Shown here: positions 1 through 5,839 of the stretch, in pieces
Numbering within the stretch: position 1 is the first letter of the stretch
Layout: each line of letters starts with the position of its first letter
From: Woeseia sp.
GTDB taxonomy: Bacteria > Pseudomonadota > Gammaproteobacteria > Steroidobacterales > Woeseiaceae
Length of the DNA: 6,402 bases
NCBI GenBank assembly: GCA_003229095.1
Contig: QIHS01000400.1
Span: 1 to 6,402 of the forward strand
Direction: 5' to 3'
The notes under the pieces: model-generated
What the model was told of the DNA's origin: nothing
The model's input: the letters and a program-made list of their open reading frames with translations, nothing else
The model's database searches: none
Position numbers and translations under genes: made by a program

Positions 1-138
1 CTTTGACCGCCTGAGCTCAACCAATTCTTCGCCTGCGCCCGCAAATTTCCAGCCAGACCAAACGACTTCTTTCTCCAAACCTGACGCTGACTCATGTTGC
101 CAGACCCCCTACCCGATTAACCGCTGCCATTACAAACT
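1..138. other. Edge region downstream of nrdJ; possible start of a partial gene, frame undecided
   Basis: In relatives with this short form of NrdJ, a small gene nrdJb normally follows on the same strand. Here I cannot confirm it. On the minus strand an ATG at 95-93 has a fair ribosome-binding site (AGGGGG at 110-105, 9-base spacing) and stays open to the window edge for about 31 codons, but its peptide (MSQRQVWRKK...) does not look like NrdJb as I know it. A second minus frame, open from a TTG at 78-76 (LEKEVVWSGWKF...), has the more coding-like codon pattern with many G-first codons. One plus frame is also open from base 2 to a TAG at 152-154. The segment is too short to decide, and no clear terminator is visible. 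Confidence 0.3.
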
Positions 139-2304
139 TCAAAATTTTCCGTAGTACCCTTCTTTGAGCGCGTCAAACAGGTTGGCCGCTGTATGCACCT
201 CCCCATCGTACTCAATCTCTTCATCGCCTTTCAGGTCTACCGTCGAACCATCATCCAGCGTAAAGGTATAAACCGTTTTCTTCAGGTCCTTCTCTTTGAC
301 CAGCACACCCTGAAAAGCCTCCGGGTTAAAGCGAAAAGTCGTACAGCCTTTCAGGCCCTGATCGTAGGCATACATGTAGATGTCTTTGAAATCATCGTAG
401 GCGTAATCTGTCGGCACATTGGCCGTTTTCGAAATAGATGAGTCAATCCACGTCTGCGCAGCCGCCTGAATATCGACGTGTTCAGTTGGTGCAATGTCAT
501 CGGCTGTAATGAAATAATCGGGCAGCGCATCTTCCGGCCGGGCGTTCTCTTCGGCATTGGCCATCGTGTTGGCATTGACCAGCTCACGATAAGCCAACAT
601 CTCGAACGAGAAAACATCGACTTTCTCTTTCGATTTCTTGCCTTCCCTGATCACGTTCCTGAAGTAATGATGCGCAAAGCTTGGCTCAATGCCGTTACTG
701 GCGTTGTTCGCCAGCGACAGGGAAATCGTACCTGTCGGTGCAATAGAACTATGGTGCGTAAAACGCGCCCCGACTTTCGCCAGTTCAGCAACGAGTTCGG
801 GCGCTTCAGTCGCCACTCTTTGCATGTATCGACTATAGCGACTGTGCAGAATCCGGCCCGGTATTGTCTGGCCCACTCTATAACCATCAGCAGACATTTC
901 CGGTCGCTTGGCGAGCATTTCGCCAGTCACTTCAAAGTCTTCGTTCATAATGGGTGCCGGCCCTTTCTCTTTGGCCAACTCAAGCCCGGTTTCCCAGCCA
1001 GCCAGCGCCAGTTGCTTGGAAACTTCTTCGGCGAACTTCACTGCTTTCGCATCGCCATACTTCATGCACAACATGGTGATGGTCGATCCCAACCCCAGAA
1101 AGCCCATACCGTGACGGCGTTTACGCACGATCTCGGCTCGTTGTAATGGCAGCGGCAGGCCGTTGATCTCTACTACATTGTCCAGCATGCGCGTGAACAC
1201 TTTGACGACCTTGCGATACTCCTCCCAGTCAAAACGCGCTGAATCCGTAAACGGATCGCGTACGAATTTTGTCAGATTCACCGAGCCGAGCAGGCAGGAA
1301 CCATAGGGCGGCAATGGCTGCTCGCCGCAGGGGTTCGTTGCGCGAATGTTTTCCACGAACCAGTTGTTATTCATTTCGTTGACTTTGTCGATCAGGACGA
1401 AGCCCGGCTCTGCAAAATCATAGGTGGATGCCATGATCGCATCCCACACTCGGCGCGCCGGCAGTGATTTGTATATCTTGCAACACACCAGGCCCGCCTC
1501 ATTGCATACATAATTGACGGGTTCGGGCCATTCACGCCATACGAAGTGGCTCTCGTCCGAGATATCCAGTCGGTCTTGCTCAACTTCCTTTGGCGTAATC
1601 GGGAACGCAAGTTGCCAGTCCGTATCATTCTTGACGGCCTGCATAAATTCGTCCGTGATGAGAAGCGACAAATTAAATTGCCGCAGGCGACCATCCTCTC
1701 GCTTGGCGCGGATAAACTCCATGACATCCGGATGACCGATATCGAACGTGCCCATCTGTGCGCCACGCCGGCCACCGGCCGATGACACGGTGAAACACAT
1801 CTTGTCGTAGATATCCATGAACGACAGCGGCCCTGAAGTATAAGCCCCCGCCCCCGTGACATAGGCGCCTTTCGGTCGCAATGTCGAAAACTCGTAGCCG
1901 ATTCCACAGCCCGCTTTCAGCGTCAGCCCCGCTTCGTGCACTTTGTTCAGAATGTTGTCCATCGAGTCGGCGACCGTGCCTGACACGGTGCAGTTGATCG
2001 TCGATGTCGCCGGCTTGTGCTCCCGCGCTCCCGCATTGGAAATGATTCTCCCCGCCGGAATGGCACCGGAACGTAACGCCCACAAAAACTGCTCATAGCA
2101 CTCGTCGCGAAGCGGTTCTGCTTCCACGTCGGCCAGTGCTCGCGCAACCCGCTTGTAGGTATCATCGATTTGCGCATCAACGACGGTCCCGTCCTTGGCG
2201 CAAAGTCGGTATTTTGTCTTCCAGATGTCCAGTGACGCTGGCTGAAACGGTATTTCGGTGACGGAATGTACTCGCATTTTCACTGCGGACTTCATGTGGT
2301 CCAT
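139..2304 (-). CDS. nrdJ: Adenosylcobalamin-dependent (class II) ribonucleoside-diphosphate reductase, NrdJa type
   Basis: This cytoplasmic enzyme reduces ribonucleotides to deoxyribonucleotides using coenzyme B12 to make the thiyl radical, so it works with or without oxygen. The 721-residue product carries the class II hallmarks: C105 in INCTVSG, the radical loop NPCGEQ with N324, C326 and E328, C337 exactly 11 residues after C326 (C105/C337 matching the redox pair of Thermotoga NrdJ), and PTGTIS at 523-528. The C-terminus ends GLKGCTTFRFNP ... GYYGKF, as in Pseudomonas NrdJa. No C-terminal TSCPD domain and no terminal CxxC pair are present; in relatives the separate NrdJb supplies the missing part. 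The first ATG (2304) is only 2 bases from AGGGAG, so Met4 (2295, 11-base spacing) may be the true start. The gene is transcribed divergently from the heat-shock gene. Confidence 0.96.
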   Translation of the reverse strand: MDHMKSAVKMRVHSVTEIPFQPASLDIWKTKYRLCAKDGTVVDAQIDDTYKRVARALADVEAEPLRDECYEQFLWALRSGAIPAGRIISNAGAREHKPATSTINCTVSGTVADSMDNILNKVHEAGLTLKAGCGIGYEFSTLRPKGAYVTGAGAYTSGPLSFMDIYDKMCFTVSSAGGRRGAQMGTFDIGHPDVMEFIRAKREDGRLRQFNLSLLITDEFMQAVKNDTDWQLAFPITPKEVEQDRLDISDESHFVWREWPEPVNYVCNEAGLVCCKIYKSLPARRVWDAIMASTYDFAEPGFVLIDKVNEMNNNWFVENIRATNPCGEQPLPPYGSCLLGSVNLTKFVRDPFTDSARFDWEEYRKVVKVFTRMLDNVVEINGLPLPLQRAEIVRKRRHGMGFLGLGSTITMLCMKYGDAKAVKFAEEVSKQLALAGWETGLELAKEKGPAPIMNEDFEVTGEMLAKRPEMSADGYRVGQTIPGRILHSRYSRYMQRVATEAPELVAELAKVGARFTHHSSIAPTGTISLSLANNASNGIEPSFAHHYFRNVIREGKKSKEKVDVFSFEMLAYRELVNANTMANAEENARPEDALPDYFITADDIAPTEHVDIQAAAQTWIDSSISKTANVPTDYAYDDFKDIYMYAYDQGLKGCTTFRFNPEAFQGVLVKEKDLKKTVYTFTLDDGSTVDLKGDEEIEYDGEVHTAANLFDALKEGYYGKF

Positions 2305-2306
2305 TA

Positions 2307-2312
2307 CTCCCT
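2307..2312 (-). promoter_or_regulatory. Ribosome-binding site of nrdJ, placed to favour Met4
   Basis: On the minus strand AGGGAG is followed after 2 bases by the first ATG (2304-2302) and after 11 bases by an in-frame ATG (2295-2293). Two bases is too close for normal initiation. The protein would then begin MKSAVKMRV. This is inferred from spacing only. Confidence 0.5.
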
Positions 2313-2375
2313 AAATTCCCCGAGAAGAAACAAATTTTTCAACGCCCGACATTTAAAAAAGCGAAAAGTACCCCG

Positions 2376-2405
2376 CTCGCCGATGCCCAGATTTCAAGCG
2401 GCGAG
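2376..2405 (-). other. Stem-loop in the nrdJ leader
   Basis: CTCGCCG (2376-2382) and CGGCGAG (2399-2405) are perfect 7-base complements with a 16-base loop, lying inside the predicted nrdJ leader RNA of about 150 bases. Downstream on the minus strand a weak AGCG/CGCT pairing is followed by five T residues, faintly resembling an attenuator. I find no B12-box consensus, so I do not call a cobalamin riboswitch. The role is unknown. Confidence 0.35.
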
Positions 2406-2439
2406 TGCCATTTCTGGCCTCTGTTTCTCGTTGTAACAG

Positions 2440-2455
2440 GCACAAGATGTTGTGC
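2440..2455 (-). promoter_or_regulatory. NrdR-box-like palindrome at the nrdJ transcription start
   Basis: The minus strand reads GCACAACATCTTGTGC, a perfect 6-base inverted repeat around CATC. It matches the published NrdR consensus (acaCwAtATaTwGtgt) at 12 of 16 positions by my count, including both CAC/GTG arms. It lies just downstream of the predicted -10, where a bound repressor would block nrdJ transcription. Canonical NrdR sites come as pairs about 31 bases apart, and no partner is seen at that distance. Confidence 0.5.
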
Positions 2456-2462
2456 TTGCTAA

Positions 2463-2491
2463 AGATTATGCCTGCAGCCGGCGGCTGTCAA
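2463..2491 (-). promoter_or_regulatory. Sigma-70-like promoter of nrdJ
   Basis: The minus strand carries a perfect TTGACA -35 (2491-2486). The -10 is either CATAAT (2470-2465; five of six matches but a short 15-base spacer) or TAATCT (2468-2463; 17-base spacer but only three matches). Transcription would start near 2456, giving a leader of about 150 bases. A weaker alternative -10, TATACT at 2521-2516, has no good -35. Confidence 0.55.
2475..2487. repeat. Short perfect inverted repeat in the nrdJ promoter spacer
   Basis: CAGCCG (2475-2480), one base, then CGGCTG (2482-2487). The 13-base palindrome fills most of the spacer between the -35 and -10 of the predicted nrdJ promoter and reaches two bases into the -35. 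It could be an operator. It could also be chance in a GC-rich stretch. Confidence 0.4.
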
Positions 2492-2541
2492 GACCTGATG
2501 TGATTTTTTCCTATGAGTATATATTTAATAAAAACAACGAA

Positions 2542-2557
2542 TTACAACATATTGTGG
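2542..2557 (-). promoter_or_regulatory. NrdR-box-like site upstream of nrdJ
   Basis: The minus strand reads CCACAATATGTTGTAA, matching the NrdR consensus at 12 of 16 positions with an intact ACAATAT core. It sits about 50 bases upstream of the predicted nrdJ -35 and about 20 bases upstream of the alternative -10 (TATACT). A candidate tandem partner near 2512-2527 matches only about 8 of 16, so the usual paired operator is not clear. Confidence 0.5.
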
Positions 2558-2561
2558 AAAA
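2553..2561 (-). promoter_or_regulatory. DnaA-box match upstream of nrdJ
   Basis: The minus strand reads TTTTCCACA, which fits the DnaA consensus TTWTNCACA completely. It overlaps the right end of the NrdR-like site at 2542-2557. DnaA boxes are known upstream of E. coli nrdAB, which makes the position sensible. It is a single 9-mer in an AT-rich stretch, so chance is possible. Confidence 0.4.
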
Positions 2562-2612
2562 AGTCCTTTAAATTCAGAAACAAAAAAACAACACCATCGC
2601 TAAATTTCCGAT

Positions 2613-2628
2613 CCACTACATCTAGTGG
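2613..2628 (+). promoter_or_regulatory. Third NrdR-box-like palindrome
   Basis: CCACTACATCTAGTGG is a perfect inverted repeat with 6-base arms and the same CATC centre as the site at 2440-2455. It matches the NrdR consensus at 12 of 16 positions. It lies about 70 bases upstream of the predicted heat-shock -35 and over 120 bases upstream of the nrdJ promoter, so which gene it serves is open. The AT-rich stretch between it and 2500 shows no coding potential. Confidence 0.4.
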
Positions 2629-2695
2629 CTCAAAGTCAGTGTAAAAACCCCTCATTTCTCCCTGATTTTGCGCGATTTCTTAGCGTTTCAGCGGC

Positions 2696-2724
2696 CTTGA
2701 AATCGGTTTGGCAATCCCAACTTA
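2696..2724 (+). promoter_or_regulatory. Sigma-32-like heat-shock promoter
   Basis: CTTGAA (2696-2701), a 14-base spacer, then CCCAACTTA (2716-2724) closely follows the sigma-32 consensus CTTGAA-N13-15-CCCCATnT. It lies about 70 bases upstream of the small heat-shock gene on the same strand, which is the expected target. Transcription would start around 2728-2731. Confidence 0.7.
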
Positions 2725-2726
2725 GA

Positions 2727-2794
2727 GTCTCAACACATGCTGCGCACCATCGAAACGGTGCACAGAAAACGAAGCAAAATGAGGAGTTTGAGAC
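2727..2794 (+). promoter_or_regulatory. Foldable 5' leader of the heat-shock gene, possible RNA thermometer
   Basis: GTCTCAA (2727-2733) is a perfect 7-base complement of TTGAGAC (2788-2794), the bases between the ribosome-binding site GAGGAG (2781-2786) and the ATG at 2795. Inside it lies a second hairpin, GCACC (2744-2748) with GGTGC (2757-2761). The closing stem abuts the start codon and could limit ribosome access at low temperature, as in known thermometers of small heat-shock genes. It is not a recognisable ROSE or fourU element. It depends on transcription starting at or before about 2728. Confidence 0.4.
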
Positions 2795-3244
2795 ATGAAC
2801 ATCAGCAGATTCGAGCCCTGGAGTCTGGTCAACGTACTGCACCGCGACCTGGACGGAATTTCCGCACGACGTTTCACGCTGGCAGATAACGACAAGAGCA
2901 ACAAGCATGTTGCCAATTGGATTCCGGCAGTCGACATCATCGAAGAGAAAGAGCAATTTGTGCTGTATGCAGACATTCCAGGCGTCAAACCAGACGACAT
3001 CAATGTCAGCATGGAGAAGGGCATTCTTAGCATATCGGGCCAGCGATCGGCGAACACTGATGAGGAAGGCGACGATGTGCGCAAGCGGGAACGCAACACG
3101 GGCATCTTTTACCGGCAATTCACATTGCCCGAGTCGGCCAATGGCGAAGAAATTTCCGCGGCCAGCGACCTGGGCACGCTGAAGGTCATCATTGCGAAAC
3201 AGGCACAGGTCAAGTCGCGTCGCATTATGGTCAACTCGGCCTGA
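2795..3244 (+). CDS. hsp20: Small heat-shock protein, Hsp20/alpha-crystallin family
   Basis: This is an ATP-independent cytoplasmic holdase that binds unfolding proteins under stress and passes them to DnaK/ClpB. The product is 149 residues, a normal length. A short N-terminal arm (about 1-40) leads into an alpha-crystallin domain of about 42-135. The domain begins WIPAVDI (42-48) and contains the core segments ADIPGVKPDDI (59-69) and RKRERNTGIFYRQFTLP (96-112). The A-x-x-x-G-x-L signature falls at A123, G127 and L129. The C-terminal tail has the I-x-V oligomerisation motif (I144-V146). The start is supported by GAGGAG at 8-base spacing. A sigma-32-like promoter and a structured leader lie upstream, and a hairpin downstream suggests a single-gene transcript. 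Confidence 0.95.
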   Translation: MNISRFEPWSLVNVLHRDLDGISARRFTLADNDKSNKHVANWIPAVDIIEEKEQFVLYADIPGVKPDDINVSMEKGILSISGQRSANTDEEGDDVRKRERNTGIFYRQFTLPESANGEEISAASDLGTLKVIIAKQAQVKSRRIMVNSA

Positions 3245-3271
3245 CACAGGTCACGCAACGATGCTCAGGTT

Positions 3272-3297
3272 TCCGGCATCTTTACCAGGATGCCGGA
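3272..3297 (+). terminator. Stem-loop after the heat-shock gene, probable weak terminator
   Basis: TCCGGCATC (3272-3280) and GATGCCGGA (3289-3297) form a perfect 9-base stem with an 8-base loop, starting 27 bases after the hsp20 stop. The following bases (GGAACTTTC) hold only a short T run, so this is a weak intrinsic terminator at best. It may instead protect the 3' end of the mRNA. Confidence 0.5.
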
Positions 3298-3327
3298 GGA
3301 ACTTTCATCCGGCTGCACCAGTCCTCA
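3298..3327 (+). promoter_or_regulatory. Possible sigma-E (RpoE) promoter of degQ
   Basis: GGAACTT (3298-3304) is a perfect sigma-E -35 consensus directly after the hsp20 hairpin and 120 bases upstream of a DegQ/DegP protease, a classic member of the sigma-E regulon. The -10 is poor: at 17-base spacing the sequence is TCCTCA (3322-3327), where TCTGA or TCAAA is expected. I see no better sigma-70 promoter in 3245-3423. Confidence 0.4.
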
Positions 3328-3423
3328 GTAAAACGGGCTATTATTGAGTCCAGCGTTCAGCCGGGCCTTGTTGGCAATATTTAAGCGCAACGGGGACCCG
3401 CACAGATCGAGGAATTTCAAACC

Positions 3424-4770
3424 ATGCGCAATTTGTACCACCTGACACTGGCCGCAGTTGTTCTGGCTTTCGCGGCACCCATCCATGCGGCATTGCCGGA
3501 GGAAGTCGATGGCCAGCCAATGCCGAGTCTCGCACCCCTGGTCAAACGGGTGGCGCCAGCAGTCGTCAACATCCGGGTAAGCCAGACACTGGACGCACCC
3601 TCGGTGTATGGCGACGAGATGTTTCGCCGTTTCTTCGGAATTCCGGATGGATCAAACGGACCTTCACGCGCAGTGGCCAGTGCCGGCTCCGGTGTCATCG
3701 TGGATGCCGAAATGGGTTACATACTGACCAATCACCACGTCATCAATAACGCGGACGAAATCCAGGTATCCCTGTTTAACGAAGATTCTCTGGATGCCGA
3801 AATCATCGGTTCTGATGCGGCAACTGACATCGCACTACTCAAAGTTGATCCCGACAATTTGATTGCATTGCCCATCGGCGACTCCAGTCAGGTAGAAGTC
3901 GGAGATTTTGTAATCGCCATTGGCAATCCATTCGGCCTCGGCCACACGGTGACCTCCGGCATTGTCAGCGCACTTGGCCGCACTGGAATCAGTCGCAACG
4001 GGCTGGAAGATTTCATCCAGACAGATGCATCGATCAACCCGGGGAACTCGGGTGGCGCTTTGGTCAATATGCGCGGCGAACTCGTCGGTATTAACTCCGC
4101 AATTATCAGTCGTACCGGCGGCAATGTCGGCATCGGCTTCGCTGTGCCCTCGGAAATTGCACGCACCATCATGCGCCAGATTCTCGATTTTGGTGAGGTA
4201 CGCCGCGGCTTGCTTGGAGTCACCATCCAGACAATGGATGAAGAGAGTGCAGTAGCAATGGGAACGGACATCGACCGCGGCGCGCTCATTACCAGCATCG
4301 AGCCCGGATCCGCGGCCGAGAGCGCCGGCTTGCATGTCGACGACATCATCACCGGTGTAAACGATAAAAGAATCGACGATAACCGCGAACTGGCAAATGC
4401 CATCGGTCTGCGAGGTTCGGGCGAAGAGGTCCAAATCGAATACATCCGCGGCGGCCTTCGACGCACAGTAACCGCACAACTTGGCCGCCAGGCCGAGCAG
4501 AACGTCGCAGGAACAAATATCCATCCGCGCTTGCAGGGTGCGCAATTTGCGACCGCTTCAACGAATGCCGGAGACGGTGTTGAGGTCATTGCAGTAGAGC
4601 CAGGCAGTATTGCTGCGCAACGGGACTTGCGCGCGGGTGATGTCATTATCCAGGTCAATCGTCGCGACGTGCGAAACCTGACTCAGCTACGAGAAGTCGC
4701 CGAGGGCAGCAACGTATTGTTTCTCCTAGTCCGGCGCGGAGATCGGCAGCTGATGCTGCAAATTCGCTAA
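3424..4770 (+). CDS. degQ: Periplasmic serine endoprotease, DegQ/DegP (HtrA) family
   Basis: This periplasmic protease-chaperone degrades misfolded envelope proteins. The 448-residue product starts with a signal peptide (about 1-22, hydrophobic LTLAAVVLAFAA, likely cleaved after IHA). A trypsin-like domain follows, with the full catalytic triad H105 (TNHHV), D135 (ATDIALL) and S209 (NPGNSGG). Two PDZ domains follow at about 258-355 (RRGLLGV start) and 370-448 (with VEVIAVEPGSIAAQ). The length is closer to E. coli DegQ (455) than to DegP (474), and the LA-loop region (about 53-85) is short, so I prefer DegQ, though MucD/DegP naming is possible. GAGGAA at 9-base spacing supports the start. Its last 45 bases overlap the opposing aminopeptidase gene. 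Confidence 0.95.
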   Translation: MRNLYHLTLAAVVLAFAAPIHAALPEEVDGQPMPSLAPLVKRVAPAVVNIRVSQTLDAPSVYGDEMFRRFFGIPDGSNGPSRAVASAGSGVIVDAEMGYILTNHHVINNADEIQVSLFNEDSLDAEIIGSDAATDIALLKVDPDNLIALPIGDSSQVEVGDFVIAIGNPFGLGHTVTSGIVSALGRTGISRNGLEDFIQTDASINPGNSGGALVNMRGELVGINSAIISRTGGNVGIGFAVPSEIARTIMRQILDFGEVRRGLLGVTIQTMDEESAVAMGTDIDRGALITSIEPGSAAESAGLHVDDIITGVNDKRIDDNRELANAIGLRGSGEEVQIEYIRGGLRRTVTAQLGRQAEQNVAGTNIHPRLQGAQFATASTNAGDGVEVIAVEPGSIAAQRDLRAGDVIIQVNRRDVRNLTQLREVAEGSNVLFLLVRRGDRQLMLQIR

Positions 4771-5838
4771 CTGCTTGCTGCGGTCTGCAAACGACAATTC
4801 TGCGAGACGCTCAGCGCGCGCATAAAAACAGCGCAGATCGTCGTCGCAGGTGGCAAGAATCGATTGGAATGCGTTGAACCGTCCTTCGTATAAATTCATC
4901 GAAACCAGTCGGGCATTGTTCATCGGTGCGGCAAGCCAGTTTCTTACCTTGCCGCCATCGGCCCGGACCAGAGCCTCCGCATCGTCTGAAAGCTTGCGGA
5001 AGATGCTGTTTTTTTGTTGCCGCATTCGGTCCTCAGTCATCGTGCCGTCGTACAGGGTATTAAGCTCGACGCGAGTGGCCACAACCAGCGCCATCATCGA
5101 ACGCCGAACGTGCTCATCTCCACCAGCGGACGGTGCTGCCGCGATCTGCTCCCGCAAGTCGAGCCAGCGCGCAATACCATAGTCGGCAACGACCGATGCG
5201 AACGATTCGTTGAACATACTATCGCCCTTCACGTAGAGCTTTTGATGGGCTAACTCGTGAAACATCGTCGTCACAAGATCGACGTCCGTCCAGCGCATCA
5301 TTGTGTTCAGCAGCGGGTCTGCAAATCGTCCCAGGGTCGAATAGGCGGACACACCCCCTATCGTAACGTCGTAACCCTGACCGGCGAGTTTCTTGCTGAA
5401 TGCAGCCGCAGACGATTCGCTGAAATAACCCCGGTAGGCGACACAACCCGCAACCGGGAAACACCAGGTCTTGGCCTCGAGGTCGAATTCCGGCGCGGCA
5501 AACACGTTCCAGACGACAAAGTCCCGTTCGAGGTCTGCATAAGACCGATAGCTGTCATTGTCCGGCAACATAAGCTCAGACACTGCAAAGTCACGTGCTG
5601 CCTGCACCAGGGCAAGCTTTCGTCGCAGTTCATCGGACGAATCATCATCCGCAATGACCTCGGCCACCGGTCGACGGCGATTCATCAGTTCCGTGTGGCC
5701 ACGAATTGCCTGCACGTAATAGCACCCCTCCAGCGTGAATAGAATCAACAGCAGCGCGACACGTCGCAACCCATGGTGAGATTTTTGGCGCGACACTCTT
5801 ATGTGGTGGGGCAAGCCAGCTAGGGATAGAATCATCAC
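4726..5838 (-). CDS. Predicted zinc aminopeptidase lipoprotein (COG4324-like)
   Basis: The 370-residue product resembles the predicted aminopeptidase family COG4324 (Pfam Aminopep), whose substrate is unknown. It has a gluzincin-type zinc site, HELAHQ (H194, E195, H198), followed by FNESFA, where E211 is the likely third ligand. Other family-typical stretches are VVWNVFAAPEF (108-118), TWCFPVAGCVAYRGYF (124-139) and the AYSTLG motif (165-170). A hydrophobic segment (VALLLILFTLEGC, 27-39) ends in a probable lipobox cysteine C39, so the protein is probably membrane-anchored; Glu at lipobox position -2 is unusual. The start is uncertain: GTG at 5838 and ATG at 5835 lack a good ribosome-binding site, and an internal GTG (5796) or a TTG just before RRVALLL would give a more typical signal peptide. 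It is a single gene facing degQ. Confidence 0.88.
   Translation of the reverse strand: MMILSLAGLPHHIRVSRQKSHHGLRRVALLLILFTLEGCYYVQAIRGHTELMNRRRPVAEVIADDDSSDELRRKLALVQAARDFAVSELMLPDNDSYRSYADLERDFVVWNVFAAPEFDLEAKTWCFPVAGCVAYRGYFSESSAAAFSKKLAGQGYDVTIGGVSAYSTLGRFADPLLNTMMRWTDVDLVTTMFHELAHQKLYVKGDSMFNESFASVVADYGIARWLDLREQIAAAPSAGGDEHVRRSMMALVVATRVELNTLYDGTMTEDRMRQQKNSIFRKLSDDAEALVRADGGKVRNWLAAPMNNARLVSMNLYEGRFNAFQSILATCDDDLRCFYARAERLAELSFADRSKQLANLQHQLPISAPD
5827..5832 (+). promoter_or_regulatory. Possible -10 element directly upstream of cca
   Basis: TAGAAT matches TATAAT at five of six positions and ends 7 bases before the cca ATG (5840), so a transcript would begin at or next to the start codon. 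No convincing -35 lies at 16-18 bases. The only purine-rich ribosome-site candidate, AGGGA at 5822-5826, is 13 bases from the ATG and overlaps the start region of the opposing gene. Confidence 0.25.
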
Positions 5839-5839
5839 T

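Noticed and set aside
478..1146. 222-codon open frame on the plus strand
   Set aside because: It lies wholly antisense to the strongly conserved nrdJ reading frame and its peptide resembles no family I know.
2421..2439. LexA-like CTGT...ACAG site
   Set aside because: The arms are 11 bases apart instead of 8, and the internal TA-rich pattern is missing.
2305..2456. Cobalamin riboswitch in the nrdJ leader
   Set aside because: A B12-dependent reductase could have one, but I find no B12-box or GCCACTG-type core, and the leader of about 150 bases is short for this class.
2636..3247. 203-codon open frame on the minus strand
   Set aside because: It is antisense to the clear Hsp20 gene and its promoter; the Cys/Phe-rich peptide looks non-coding.
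3344..3372. Sigma-70 promoter for degQ starting at TTGAGT
   Set aside because: At 16-18 base spacing there is no acceptable -10 sequence.
3835..4658. Long minus-strand frames within degQ
   Set aside because: They are shadows of a gene with an intact catalytic triad and two PDZ domains.
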